Source: Persephonella marina EX-H1
Lineage (GTDB): Bacteria > Aquificota > Aquificia > Aquificales > Hydrogenothermaceae
Length of the DNA stretch: 64,000 bases
Direction: 5' to 3'
Assembly: GCF_000021565.1 (NCBI RefSeq)
Contig: NC_012440.1
Location: 1,504,210 to 1,568,209, forward strand
Positions 29,562 through 39,041 of the stretch are shown one piece after another. Every line of letters starts with the position of its first letter. The stretch's first letter is position 1. Both the position numbers and the translations under genes were made by a program. The notes under the pieces were generated by a model. That model saw nothing but the letters and a program-made list of their open reading frames with translations. It ran no database searches and had not been told where the DNA came from.

Positions 29562-30995
29562 ATGATAGCCCTCCCGATGATCATAGGTGGTCAGAAAGTT
29601 TACAAGGAAGAAAAAATAGATGTTATATATCCATACACACTTGAAAAGGTAGGGGAGGTTCCAAAAGGTTCTCCAGAGGATGTTGAGAAAGCTATAGAAA
29701 AAGCAAAGACAGGTTTAAAGAGACTTAAGGAGCTATCCTCATATGAAAAGTACAAAATCCTTATGAAAGTTGCACAGTTACTTGAGGAGAGAAAGGAAGA
29801 GTTTGCAAAAACTGTTGTTTATGAAGTTGGTAAAACGATAAGGGAAGCAAGAACAGAAGTTGAAAGATGTATAAACACGATAATATTTTCTGCTGAAGAG
29901 GCAAAGAGAATTGAAGGGGAGTATGTTTATGTGGATGCATCTCCGAATGGTAAGGGTAAAAAAGGCTTTTATTTCAGAGAGCCTGCCGGTATCGTTTCTG
30001 CAATAACACCTTTTAACTTCCCTTTGAATCTCACAGCCCACAAGATAGCTCCATCTATAGCTGCAGGATGTCCGTTCATACTTAAGCCGAGTGAGAGAAC
30101 TCCCTTATCTCCCATAATGCTCTGTGAGCTATTCCTTGAGGCAGGTGTTCCTGAGGAGGCTGTTTCGGTAATACCGGGATACGCTGATGTTGGACAGGCT
30201 ATGACAACACATCCTGATGTAAGGGTTGTTTCATTTACAGGAAGTCTTAAGGTTGGTGAGATAATAGCAAAACAGGCTGGACTGAAAAAGATAGTTATGG
30301 AGCTTGGATCTAATTCCGCTGTTGTTGTTGATAGGGACGCAAACCTTGAGCTTGCAGCTAAAAAATCAGTTTTAGGCGGTTTTGCCCTTGCAGGACAGGT
30401 ATGTATATCTGTTCAGAGAGTTCTTGTTCATGAGGATGTTGCAGATAGGTTCCAGAAGTTGCTGAAGGAAGAGGTATCAAAGCTCAAGTTTGGTGATCCA
30501 ATGGATGAGAATACGGATGTTGGACCTGTTATAGCTGTTGATGAGGTTAACAGAATACAGTCATGGATAAAGGAAGCTGTTGAAAAAGGTGCAAAGATTG
30601 AGACAGGCGGTGTTTCATGTGCAGAGGAAAAAACTGTTTTCCAGCCTACAGTTGTTGTTGATGTACCGGAAGAGTCAAAACTCTTCTATGAGGAGGCTTT
30701 TGCACCTGTTGTTACTGTAAAGAGATTCAGGAGTATTGATGAAGCCCTGGAGCTTGTAAACAGATCCAATTACGGTCTTCAGGTTGGTGTGTTTACAAAT
30801 AACATAAAAAATGCATGGAAGTTTATACAGGATGCTGAGGTTGGTGGAGTTATAATAAATGATATACCTACATTCAGAGCAGATAACATGCCTTACGGTG
30901 GTGTGAAAGGAAGCGGTATTGGAAGGGAAGGTCCAAAATTTGCGATAGACGATTATACAGAGATAAAAATGGTGATTTTTGATCTGAATGCATAA
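29562..30995 (+). CDS. NAD(P)-dependent aldehyde dehydrogenase
   Basis: 477-residue aldehyde dehydrogenase. Nucleotide-binding TPFNFPLNLTAHKIAPSIAAG and KPSERTPLS near 150-180, FTGSLKVGEIIA near 225, the general-base Glu in VMELGSNSAVVV near 247 and the catalytic Cys in GQVCISVQR near 281. The profile resembles lactaldehyde/succinate-semialdehyde or non-phosphorylating glyceraldehyde-3-phosphate types; the substrate is not readable. ATG 29562 follows AAGGAGG, with a TATAAT at 29534-29539. An NtrC-like dyad overlaps its last codons. Confidence 0.88.
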   Translation: MIALPMIIGGQKVYKEEKIDVIYPYTLEKVGEVPKGSPEDVEKAIEKAKTGLKRLKELSSYEKYKILMKVAQLLEERKEEFAKTVVYEVGKTIREARTEVERCINTIIFSAEEAKRIEGEYVYVDASPNGKGKKGFYFREPAGIVSAITPFNFPLNLTAHKIAPSIAAGCPFILKPSERTPLSPIMLCELFLEAGVPEEAVSVIPGYADVGQAMTTHPDVRVVSFTGSLKVGEIIAKQAGLKKIVMELGSNSAVVVDRDANLELAAKKSVLGGFALAGQVCISVQRVLVHEDVADRFQKLLKEEVSKLKFGDPMDENTDVGPVIAVDEVNRIQSWIKEAVEKGAKIETGGVSCAEEKTVFQPTVVVDVPEESKLFYEEAFAPVVTVKRFRSIDEALELVNRSNYGLQVGVFTNNIKNAWKFIQDAEVGGVIINDIPTFRADNMPYGGVKGSGIGREGPKFAIDDYTEIKMVIFDLNA

Positions 30996-31005
30996 AAAAT
31001 ATGCA
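30989..31005. promoter_or_regulatory. distal NtrC-like dyad
   Basis: TGCATAAAAAATATGCA: TGCAT-N7-ATGCA, matching the spacing of NtrC sites (TGCAC-N7-GTGCA). Its centre is 31 bp upstream of the second dyad, about three helical turns. It covers the end of the aldehyde dehydrogenase gene. Confidence 0.55.
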
Positions 31006-31019
31006 GTTATACGAATAAT

Positions 31020-31036
31020 TGCACAAAATAAGTGCA
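31020..31036. promoter_or_regulatory. proximal NtrC-like dyad
   Basis: TGCACAAAATAAGTGCA is a 17-bp site matching the enterobacterial NtrC consensus TGCAC-N7-GTGCA. It is centred about 75 bp before the predicted sigma-54 start, a usual enhancer position. Confidence 0.7.
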
Positions 31037-31076
31037 TTGAATACTGGTAGAATAACGATATTACTTTATTTAATAT

Positions 31077-31092
31077 TGGCAGGATATTTGCT
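31077..31092 (+). promoter_or_regulatory. sigma-54 promoter of glnB-glnA
   Basis: TGGCAG-GATAT-TTGCT: the -24 GG and -12 GC are separated by the required 10 bp. Transcription would start near 31103, about 25 bp before the glnB ATG. Confidence 0.8.
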
Positions 31093-31127
31093 TGATTATA
31101 AAATTCAGGAATACTTGGAGGGTGTAA

Positions 31128-31466
<339 letters not shown>

Positions 31467-31497
31467 TTTCATAAAATCAAATCAGGAGGTACTTTAA

Positions 31498-32925
31498 ATG
31501 GCTATGATTCAGTGTCAAACGCCAGATGATGTTTTAAGAGTTATTTCAGAAAAAGGAATTGTTTTTATTGACCTGAAGTTTTCAGATCCTTTTGGACAGT
31601 GGCAACACCTGACAATACCAGCACATGAGTTTTCGGCAGAGAGCTTTGAGAACGGTATTCCTTTTGACGGCTCATCAATAAGAGGCTGGAAGGGAATACA
31701 GGAATCAGACATGCTCCTGATTCCAGATCCAAAATCTGCATTCATAGATCCGTTTATAGAAGAACCTACTATATCACTTGTTTGTGATGTTGAAGACCCT
31801 ATTACAAGAGAGGCTTACAACAGAGATCCAAGACAGATAGCTAAGAAGGCTATTGAGTTCTTAAAGTCAACAGGAATAGGTGATATCGCTTTCTTCGGTC
31901 CTGAGGCTGAGTTCTTCATATTTGACGACATCAAGTTCAGCAACGGTCCAAACCACTCTTACTATGAGATAGACTCAGTTGAGGGCTGGTGGAATACCGG
32001 AAGAGAAGAGATGCCAAACCTCGGGTACAAAACACCTTACAAGAGAGGATACTTCCCTGTTCCACCACTTGACAAGATGTCAGCTATAAGAAGGGATATG
32101 GTTAAAACTCTCGAAGAGGTTGGAATAACAGTTGAGAGGGAACACCACGAGGTTGGTACAGCAGGTCAGGGAGAGATCAACTTCAGATTTGCTGATCTTG
32201 TAACAACAGGTGACAATGTTCTCAAATACAAGTATGTTCTCAGAAATGTTGGATTCAAACACGGAAAATATGTAACATTCCTTCCAAAACCGATAGCCGG
32301 TGATAACGGAACAGGAATGCATATACATTTCTCTATCTGGAAAGGCGGAGAGAACATGTTTGCAGGAGACCAGTATGCTGGTCTTTCAGAGATAGCTCTT
32401 TACGCAATTGGTGGAATCATAAAACACGGAAAAGCTATAGCAGCATTCACAAACCCAACAACAAACTCATACCACAGACTTGTACCTGGATTTGAAGCGC
32501 CTGTAAGACTTGCATACTCTGCAAGAAACAGATCTGCTGCTATCAGAATACCTATGGGCTCAGCTTCACCAAAAGCTAAAAGAATAGAGGTAAGATTCCC
32601 TGATGCATCTTCAAACCCATACCTGGCATTTGTTGCACTTTTAATGGCTGCAATTGATGGTATTGAAAACAAGATACATCCAGGTGAGCCTTTAGATAAG
32701 GATATCTACTCACTCTCACCTGAGGAGCTTGCAAACGTTCCTGAAACACCAGCATCTCTCCAGGAAGCTATTGATGCGTTAAAAGCGGATATGGACTTCC
32801 TCCTGAAGGGTGGTGTTATGGATGAGGACTTCATACAGATGTGGATAGAGACAAAACAGGAAGAGGTTGACGCAATAAGACTCGTTCCACATCCAAAAGA
32901 GTTTGAACTTTACTACGATATCTAA
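31498..32925 (+). CDS. glnA: glutamine synthetase, type I
   Basis: 475-residue dodecameric GS-I that joins ammonia and glutamate. Signatures: the DGSSIRGW substrate loop near 58, EAEFFIFD metal ligands near 137, GTGMHIHFS near 275, and NPTTNSYHRLVPGFEAPV near 322. Tyr404 (DIYSLSPEE) corresponds to the adenylylation site of the GSI-beta group, so covalent control is possible if GlnE exists. ATG 31498 follows AGGAGGT. A strong terminator follows the gene. Confidence 0.97.
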   Translation: MAMIQCQTPDDVLRVISEKGIVFIDLKFSDPFGQWQHLTIPAHEFSAESFENGIPFDGSSIRGWKGIQESDMLLIPDPKSAFIDPFIEEPTISLVCDVEDPITREAYNRDPRQIAKKAIEFLKSTGIGDIAFFGPEAEFFIFDDIKFSNGPNHSYYEIDSVEGWWNTGREEMPNLGYKTPYKRGYFPVPPLDKMSAIRRDMVKTLEEVGITVEREHHEVGTAGQGEINFRFADLVTTGDNVLKYKYVLRNVGFKHGKYVTFLPKPIAGDNGTGMHIHFSIWKGGENMFAGDQYAGLSEIALYAIGGIIKHGKAIAAFTNPTTNSYHRLVPGFEAPVRLAYSARNRSAAIRIPMGSASPKAKRIEVRFPDASSNPYLAFVALLMAAIDGIENKIHPGEPLDKDIYSLSPEELANVPETPASLQEAIDALKADMDFLLKGGVMDEDFIQMWIETKQEEVDAIRLVPHPKEFELYYDI

Positions 32926-32932
32926 GATGTAT

Positions 32933-32953
32933 GCCCCCTTTTGGGGGCTTTTT
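32933..32953 (+). terminator. intrinsic terminator after glnA
   Basis: Stem GCCCCC (32933-32938) with GGGGGC (32943-32948), TTTT loop and T5 tail, 8 bp after the glnA stop. Confidence 0.88.
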
Positions 32954-33015
32954 ATTATAGACAAATTCATTTATAATCTATTATCTATAAAAACCATTTC
33001 ACTAATGGTGTCAGA

Positions 33016-34077
33016 TTGGATGAGAGATCTAAAGCTGCCATAGAGTCGTTCCGTCAGGCAACGGAGCACGATATAACATCTTTTTTAATTCTCGTTTTCA
33101 TAATTCTATTACTTCTATTTCTTATCCTGCTCGGTTTTCATTTTAAAAAGACCATAAAAAACAAACTTATGAAAAGACTGTTCTTAAAAAATCTGAAGGA
33201 GAGGAATATACCTGAAAAGGCAGGAGAGATCATCTGGAAGTATTCCAGGAAGCTCGGTAGAGATCCTTTCCTTGCACTTGAGTTTAAAGCACCATTTGAG
33301 AAGGTTATATCACTGTATGTAGAGGAAAATCCAAATTATGATGAGGAGATGCTAAAAGAGCTGAGAAAGAAGCTCGGTTTTGATATATGTCCGCCTTTTG
33401 TTCCCCTTTCATCAACAAAAGATATAGATATATTCCAGTCAGGAAGAATAAGTACAGATAATAAAGAGGTCTACAACGCTGCTCTTTATGACAAGGATGA
33501 GAAACATATGTACTGGTATCTTATAGATGCCCACACAGATCTCCCACATCTTAAAGGAAAGGTTGTGAAAATAACCCTTTTAAGAAGAGGAGATGCCATT
33601 TATAAAATATCAGGTGTGGTTGAAGACACGTTTGTTGAGCTTGATAAAACTATTCTCAAACTTCCCCACACATTTGATATGGAAAGAATTCAGAGAAGAG
33701 AGCATGCAAGGGTTGATGTTGAGATCCCCGCTGTTGTTGAAAAGATAGAGATACTCCCAAACGAGGTTGAAAAGGTTAAGAGAATAGAAGGTCTTATAGC
33801 TGATATAAGTGTAGGTGGAGCAAGGTTCTGTATCTCAGCAGATAGAAGAACTGAAGCAAATCTCAATATAAATAATGAGGTCAAGCTTATATTCACAGTA
33901 GAAGGGAGAAAGTTAGAGATAAACAGCGTTATCGTAAATATATATGAGAGAAAAACAACAACCTGTTACGGTATCAAATTCAAGAAGATGAACAAGTATG
34001 AGGAAAATATACTTGCAGATTTTATAAAAAAAGAACAGAAAAAACTTATGAAACTCATCCAGATGCAGAGGGGATAA
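33016..34077 (+). CDS. membrane-anchored PilZ (c-di-GMP-binding) protein
   Basis: 353 residues. One membrane helix (about 21-41) anchors a cytoplasmic body of unknown fold (50-220) followed by a PilZ domain (about 225-350). The c-di-GMP motifs are intact: RxxxR at 228-232 (RREHAR) and DxSxxG in DISVGGARF near 265. The layout resembles YcgR-like proteins with an N-terminal accessory domain, so it may tune motility or surface attachment. The likely start is TTG 33016; no strong ribosome site is seen. It is followed by a lipoprotein and a TPR protein on the same strand. Confidence 0.82.
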   Translation: MDERSKAAIESFRQATEHDITSFLILVFIILLLLFLILLGFHFKKTIKNKLMKRLFLKNLKERNIPEKAGEIIWKYSRKLGRDPFLALEFKAPFEKVISLYVEENPNYDEEMLKELRKKLGFDICPPFVPLSSTKDIDIFQSGRISTDNKEVYNAALYDKDEKHMYWYLIDAHTDLPHLKGKVVKITLLRRGDAIYKISGVVEDTFVELDKTILKLPHTFDMERIQRREHARVDVEIPAVVEKIEILPNEVEKVKRIEGLIADISVGGARFCISADRRTEANLNINNEVKLIFTVEGRKLEINSVIVNIYERKTTTCYGIKFKKMNKYEENILADFIKKEQKKLMKLIQMQRG

Positions 34078-34166
34078 TCTGACCGGATTTGCCCATACTC
34101 ACTCAGAACATTATATTTAAAAGTTAAGAGAAAGATACATAAGCTTCTTTAGAGGGGTAGGGAACA

Positions 34167-35126
34167 TTGTTAAATGTGAGAGTTTTTTTATTTTTCCTCA
34201 TTATATCTATCCTTTCCTGCAGTCTTGACTACTCCTCTATGGATGTTGAAGAACTTGAGATTTTATATAAAAAGGAGAATAAAAATGAGGTTCTTCCATA
34301 TCTGTGCAGAAAGTACTACAAGAAGTATCAAAAGGAACTGATAAACAAGGATTATATATTAAATAAAACCCAGGAGTATATGGATAAAACTGTGAATTAC
34401 TGTGCTCTATCCTTCAAGAAGTTAAATGATATCGGTTCAGCCAAGATCCTGGAAGAGCTTTATTTCTCAAATTATGTAAACACTAAAAAGGATTTTTTAT
34501 ACTTTATCTACTGGGCTTATAAGGCGGGAGATAAAGACACACTTGATACATTTATCAAAAAGGACTCTGTGATATTTGCTGTTCTTTTCCATTCAGACAG
34601 GCTTATGAACTATCTTGTGAAGGATATAAATTATATCTCCGACAGGGAGGTTATAAACAGGTTCAAGACAGCATACAGACTTTTAGTTGAGTATCAGAAG
34701 GATATAAAGGATCTTGATAACTCATGGCTTTTCTACACGGATAAGGAGTATATATCAAGATCTTTTTCAGAGCTCACAATAGGTTTTGATCAGCTTATCA
34801 GAGATATGAAATCAAACAGATTCCTGATCTCAGAGATAAGGGATAATCTGTCAAAGTATGAGAAAGCGTACTTTTCAAGCAGAACAGCAAAAAAGTATGT
34901 GGAACTTTTTTACACTCTAAAAGCCTTAATGAGAATAAATCTGGATAACTTTTATATATTTACATTAAAGAAAGAGGATATAAACAGAGGTATAGCCAGA
35001 GCTATGAATGTGAAGGAAAAGGACACAGATATACTTCAGGAGGTACTTCCGGTGATAAAGGAGTTTGTAGAGGAGAAGGATAAATATATAAAAAAATACG
35101 ACGAAATACTTAAAAAGGAAAGTTAG
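34167..35126 (+). CDS. lipoprotein of unknown function
   Basis: 319 residues. A hydrophobic N-terminus ends in a lipobox-like ILSC, so the protein should be lipid-anchored at the periplasmic face. The rest is helical and charged, with no recognised domain. The start is TTG 34167 or GTG 34176; the second gives a signal peptide of more usual length, the first is nearer an AGGG. It precedes the long TPR protein by 5 bp and is probably co-translated. A role in an envelope complex with that protein is inferred from position only. Confidence 0.65.
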   Translation: MLNVRVFLFFLIISILSCSLDYSSMDVEELEILYKKENKNEVLPYLCRKYYKKYQKELINKDYILNKTQEYMDKTVNYCALSFKKLNDIGSAKILEELYFSNYVNTKKDFLYFIYWAYKAGDKDTLDTFIKKDSVIFAVLFHSDRLMNYLVKDINYISDREVINRFKTAYRLLVEYQKDIKDLDNSWLFYTDKEYISRSFSELTIGFDQLIRDMKSNRFLISEIRDNLSKYEKAYFSSRTAKKYVELFYTLKALMRINLDNFYIFTLKKEDINRGIARAMNVKEKDTDILQEVLPVIKEFVEEKDKYIKKYDEILKKES

Positions 35127-35131
35127 AGATT

Positions 35132-37744
35132 ATGGCAAAAAGAAGACTTTCTAAAACAAATATCTTTATCTTGACGCTAATACTGGTAGTTGTTCTTGGG
35201 AATTTTCTTATTCTGACTATAGCAAATGATAAACAGATATACCAGTTATCAAAAGAGCTGGAAACACAGGCAGAAAAGTTTTACCAGAAAAAGGAGTTTG
35301 AAAAATCCCTTGATTTTTACAAAAAGGCTTTAAAGAACTATGAAGACCTTACCATTTACAGATTCTTTGTTAAGGATGATATAGAAAGGGTTAAGAAGAA
35401 ACTTGAGACAGATGAAAATTTCAGGAAGCTGTCACAGGGATACGTTTATTTTAACGGTAAATGGGTAAGTGAGAAGGAGCTGAGAAATCTTCTCAGGGAA
35501 AAGTCAGAGTTGATAAATGATATTCATATAATTCTTAAAACAGCTAAATTTTTCGGTGATATCTCATCACTTGAGAATGATATAAAGGTTTATGAAAGCG
35601 GGCTTGAGCTGATAGAAAAAAGTAAGTTCAGAGAAGATCCTGATGTAAAAAATCTTGAGAACCAGATAACAGAGAAGCTGTATGACCTCTATGTAAAGGC
35701 TGGAAGCAGGTACTACAAACTTGATAATCTTGATAAAACTGTCAGATACTACGAGAAGGCTATCAGAATAAAGGATGATCCTGATCTGAGAAAAAAACTA
35801 TCCCAGATATATATAGAGCTCGCTGAAAGATATATAAATGAGAAAAGGTTTAATGAAGCACTTGATACAGTTCTGAAGGCAAAAAAATTAGGATTTAAAA
35901 CGGATGAGCTTGACAGGAAGATAAAAGATATTGTGGCAAAACTTCATCCTGAAAAGATAAAAGGTGTTGAAGATCCGTCGGTCTATTTCTTCCTGTCAAA
36001 AAAATCATACGAGAGTGGCGATTACGAAAGAGCCGCAGAACTGTGTGAAAAGAGTGTAAACCTCGGCAAGAAAGATAAGGAAAGTCTCCTTCTGTGTGGA
36101 AAGATATATTTCAGCTTAAAAGATTACGAGAGATCACTTGAGTATATAGATAGAATTTCCCAGATGGATGAGGAAACGGAGATATTAAAGGGCATGAATC
36201 TCTTTTATCTGGAAAAGTATGAAGAGGCTTTACCTCTTCTTGAGAGATACTCCAATAAAGAAGATGTGAAAGGTTACCTGTTTGAGATATACAGAAATCT
36301 GGGAGATCTATACTCAAAAGATGATCCTGATAGAGCTCTCTCTTTATTTGAAAAGGCCGCTGCTTTAAAGGAGGATCCAGAGGTTTACAGAAAGATGGCG
36401 GATATCTTTTTTAACAGAAAGGATTTCAAAAACGCCTACAGGTATTATAAAAAGGTTTTATCACTGAATCCGAAGATGAGAAAAGATATTCTGCCAAATT
36501 ATATAAAATCTGTGAAGGTGCTGGCAGAGAGGAACTTCCAGAATAAAAACTACAGAAAGTCTCTTTCATTCTATACAGAGTATCTATCAGTATACCCGAG
36601 GGATGTAAAGATATTAGAAAAGGTTGGCGATATATACAGACTCCTTGGAAATAAGAGAACGGCTATAAGTTACTATGAGAAAGTGATGAAAATTAACAGA
36701 AAGTACTTTGACAGGAATCTGTCCGGAAAACTTTTAGACCTTAGACTTGAGATGGGTGATATATACTTTGCAAACGGTGAGTATGAGAAGGCTATATACC
36801 ATTATAAGAAAGCCCTCGTTTTTTCTGACAGCGAAAAACTTGCTGAGAAACTGGCAAAAGCTTACATAAAGATGGGTGACAGATATCTTAAAAGGAAAAT
36901 TTACGATAAAGCACTTGATTACTATATAAAAGGTATATCGCTTAAGCCATCCCTGGGTGTTAGCATAGAGAAGAATCTTGGTGAGGCTTATATAGGTGTG
37001 GGAGAGATACTGTTTAAGAGAAAGGATTATAGAAAAGCTGTTAAATACTTTAAAAAGGCTGAGAAATTCCTTAAAGATGATTTCAGAATATTTTACTACA
37101 GAGGTCTTTCATACCTTAAGATGAAAGATTATGAGAATGCTATAAAAGATTTAGAAAAAGCTGTATCAAAAAAGGGTGATCTTTATGAGATCAAACTTAA
37201 ACTTGCCAGACTGTATCTCGGTAAAAAGGATACAGGTAATGCAGAAAGGTATATAGACGATCTCATCTCAAAGGGTAAGTTTCTTGACAAGGTTTATATG
37301 ATGAAAGGTGATATATATCTATTAAAAGGTGATACGGAAAATGCATTTGTTTATTACATAAAAGCTGAGGAGAGTGGAAACCACTCTGGGGAGCTTTACT
37401 TTAAGCTTTCAAAGATATATTTCAAAAAAGGAAACAGCCTTAAAACTGTATCTTATGCAACGAAGGCTATAAAAAAAGGATACAGAGATAAGGATGTTTA
37501 CTATCTTAGGGGAATAAGCTATTACAGGCTTAAAGACTACAAAAATGCTATAAAGGATTTTAGCTCTTATATAAAACTTGATCCTGATAATCCTGAGGTT
37601 TACTACCTTAGAGGTAAGCTTTACTACGAACATGGAGATTTTTCAAAAGGGGATTACGGAAGGGCTGTTTCAGACCTTAAAAAAGCTGTTGCACTTGGCC
37701 ATAAAGAAGCGGAAGAGTATCTAAAGAAAATTGAAAATAAGTAA
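35132..37744 (+). CDS. large membrane-anchored TPR protein
   Basis: 870 residues. An N-terminal membrane helix (about 10-31) is followed by an almost continuous array of tetratricopeptide repeats to the C-terminus, for example ALDYYIKGISLKPS, AVKYFKKAEKFLKDD and AIKDFSSYIKLDPDNPEVYYLRG. Some middle repeats are degenerate. The array most likely lies in the periplasm and acts as a scaffold. Very rich in Lys, Tyr and Asp, which suits a thermophile. The preceding lipoprotein gene suggests a shared envelope assembly; no catalytic domain is seen. Confidence 0.8.
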   Translation: MAKRRLSKTNIFILTLILVVVLGNFLILTIANDKQIYQLSKELETQAEKFYQKKEFEKSLDFYKKALKNYEDLTIYRFFVKDDIERVKKKLETDENFRKLSQGYVYFNGKWVSEKELRNLLREKSELINDIHIILKTAKFFGDISSLENDIKVYESGLELIEKSKFREDPDVKNLENQITEKLYDLYVKAGSRYYKLDNLDKTVRYYEKAIRIKDDPDLRKKLSQIYIELAERYINEKRFNEALDTVLKAKKLGFKTDELDRKIKDIVAKLHPEKIKGVEDPSVYFFLSKKSYESGDYERAAELCEKSVNLGKKDKESLLLCGKIYFSLKDYERSLEYIDRISQMDEETEILKGMNLFYLEKYEEALPLLERYSNKEDVKGYLFEIYRNLGDLYSKDDPDRALSLFEKAAALKEDPEVYRKMADIFFNRKDFKNAYRYYKKVLSLNPKMRKDILPNYIKSVKVLAERNFQNKNYRKSLSFYTEYLSVYPRDVKILEKVGDIYRLLGNKRTAISYYEKVMKINRKYFDRNLSGKLLDLRLEMGDIYFANGEYEKAIYHYKKALVFSDSEKLAEKLAKAYIKMGDRYLKRKIYDKALDYYIKGISLKPSLGVSIEKNLGEAYIGVGEILFKRKDYRKAVKYFKKAEKFLKDDFRIFYYRGLSYLKMKDYENAIKDLEKAVSKKGDLYEIKLKLARLYLGKKDTGNAERYIDDLISKGKFLDKVYMMKGDIYLLKGDTENAFVYYIKAEESGNHSGELYFKLSKIYFKKGNSLKTVSYATKAIKKGYRDKDVYYLRGISYYRLKDYKNAIKDFSSYIKLDPDNPEVYYLRGKLYYEHGDFSKGDYGRAVSDLKKAVALGHKEAEEYLKKIENK

Positions 37745-37788
37745 AGATCATTTTATCCTATAATCCTAAAAAATCTCAGGGGAAGCAG

Positions 37789-38454
37789 ATGGAAAAGTAT
37801 CTGATCAATGAACTGAAAAAAGAGGAAGCCTGGAGACTGTTTAAGATAATAGGGGATTTTGTAGATGGATTTGAGGTTATGCCCCAGTTTATTCCCGCTG
37901 TTACATTTTACGGTTCGGCCAGGGTTAAGGAAGGAGATAAGTATTATGAGGCTGCAAGGGAGCTTGCAAAAAAACTTGTAAGTAAAGGCTTCTCCATTAT
38001 AACAGGTGGTGGCCCCGGAATTATGGAAGCTGGAAACAGAGGTGCTAAGGAAGGTGGTGGTAAATCTGTAGGTCTTAATATAAACCTTCCACTTGAGCAG
38101 GAACCAAACCCTTACGCAACTGTAACTATAAACTTCAGATATTTCTTTGCAAGGAAAGTTATGTTCAACAAGTATGCCACAGCCTATGTTCTCTTTCCCG
38201 GTGGTTATGGAACACTTGATGAACTTACAGAGACGCTTGTCCTTATACAGACAAAAAAGGTCAAGCCTTTCCCCGTTATACTTTACGGTTCAGAATACTG
38301 GAACGGTCTTGTTGAATGGATAAAGGATGTTGTTCTTGATAAGGGCTTTATAGATTCTGAGGATTTCAATCTCTTCCAGATCTCGGATGATCTTGACCAG
38401 ATCGTTGATATAATCGTAAGCTTCTATGCACAGCATTATGAATATGAGATTTGA
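37789..38454 (+). CDS. LOG family protein (TIGR00730 type)
   Basis: 221-residue Rossmann-fold protein with the two LOG signatures GGGPGIMEAGNRGA near residue 76 and PGGYGTLDELTE near 138. Plant and some bacterial LOG proteins release cytokinin bases from nucleotides; others are nucleotide 5'-monophosphate nucleosidases. Often misnamed lysine decarboxylase. ATG 37789 follows GGGGAAG. Its 3' end overlaps the start region of the kinase-like gene. Confidence 0.87.
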   Translation: MEKYLINELKKEEAWRLFKIIGDFVDGFEVMPQFIPAVTFYGSARVKEGDKYYEAARELAKKLVSKGFSIITGGGPGIMEAGNRGAKEGGGKSVGLNINLPLEQEPNPYATVTINFRYFFARKVMFNKYATAYVLFPGGYGTLDELTETLVLIQTKKVKPFPVILYGSEYWNGLVEWIKDVVLDKGFIDSEDFNLFQISDDLDQIVDIIVSFYAQHYEYEI

Positions 38455-39040
38455 GGATCTAAAAAAACAGCTGAAAGATCTCCAGAAGATAGGGGAAGGC
38501 TGGAGAGGTGTTGTATATAAAGGTGTTCTTAACGGTAAAGTGGTAGCCGTAAAAGTTCCAAAGGAGCCTATACACAGAAATGCTATTAAAAAAGAGGGGA
38601 GTATACTGAAAGTTGTAAACAAAGAGGGTATCGGTGGAAAACTTATACTTGAGGGGGATGATTTTATAGCATACGAGTTCATAGAAGGAGAGCCTTTAAA
38701 AAAGGTTCTGAACAGAGAAAATGCAAAGATCATATTCAGCCAGCTTCTTGAGCAGGCGAGGAAGCTTGACCTTCTTGGAATAAGCAAGGATGAGATGCAC
38801 AGACCACACACAAATGTTCTTGTTGATAAAAATCTAAATGTACACCTTATAGATTTTGAAAGGGCGAGGAAAACAGAGAATATACAGAATGTTACACAGC
38901 TTGTTCAGTACTTTCTCTCTGAGGGATCAAAATATCTTCCACCGTTTGATAAGGATGAGCTTATAGAAGCTGCAAGGGAGTACAAAAAGGACAGATCAGA
39001 AAAGAACTTTGAGAGAATAAGGAAAATACTGGGTCTGTAA
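38438..39040 (+). CDS. RIO/COG2112-like predicted protein kinase
   Basis: About 200 residues with a compact kinase-like fold: glycine loop IGEGWRGVVYKG, ATP lysine in VAVKVP, hinge YEFIEGEP, catalytic-loop equivalent HRPHTNVLVD and metal-binding LIDFERA (DFE instead of DFG). The catalytic-loop Asp of HRD is replaced by Pro; such RPxxN loops occur in the small COG2112 family, common in archaea. The start is uncertain: ATG codons lie at 38426, 38438 and 38444, none with a strong ribosome site, and all inside the upstream gene. Substrate unknown. Confidence 0.7.
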   Translation: MNMRFEDLKKQLKDLQKIGEGWRGVVYKGVLNGKVVAVKVPKEPIHRNAIKKEGSILKVVNKEGIGGKLILEGDDFIAYEFIEGEPLKKVLNRENAKIIFSQLLEQARKLDLLGISKDEMHRPHTNVLVDKNLNVHLIDFERARKTENIQNVTQLVQYFLSEGSKYLPPFDKDELIEAAREYKKDRSEKNFERIRKILGL

Positions 39041-39041
39041 G

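Noticed and set aside
38290-38811. 173-residue minus-strand frame over the LOG and kinase-like genes
   Set aside because: It is antisense to conserved motifs of both genes and has no ribosome site.
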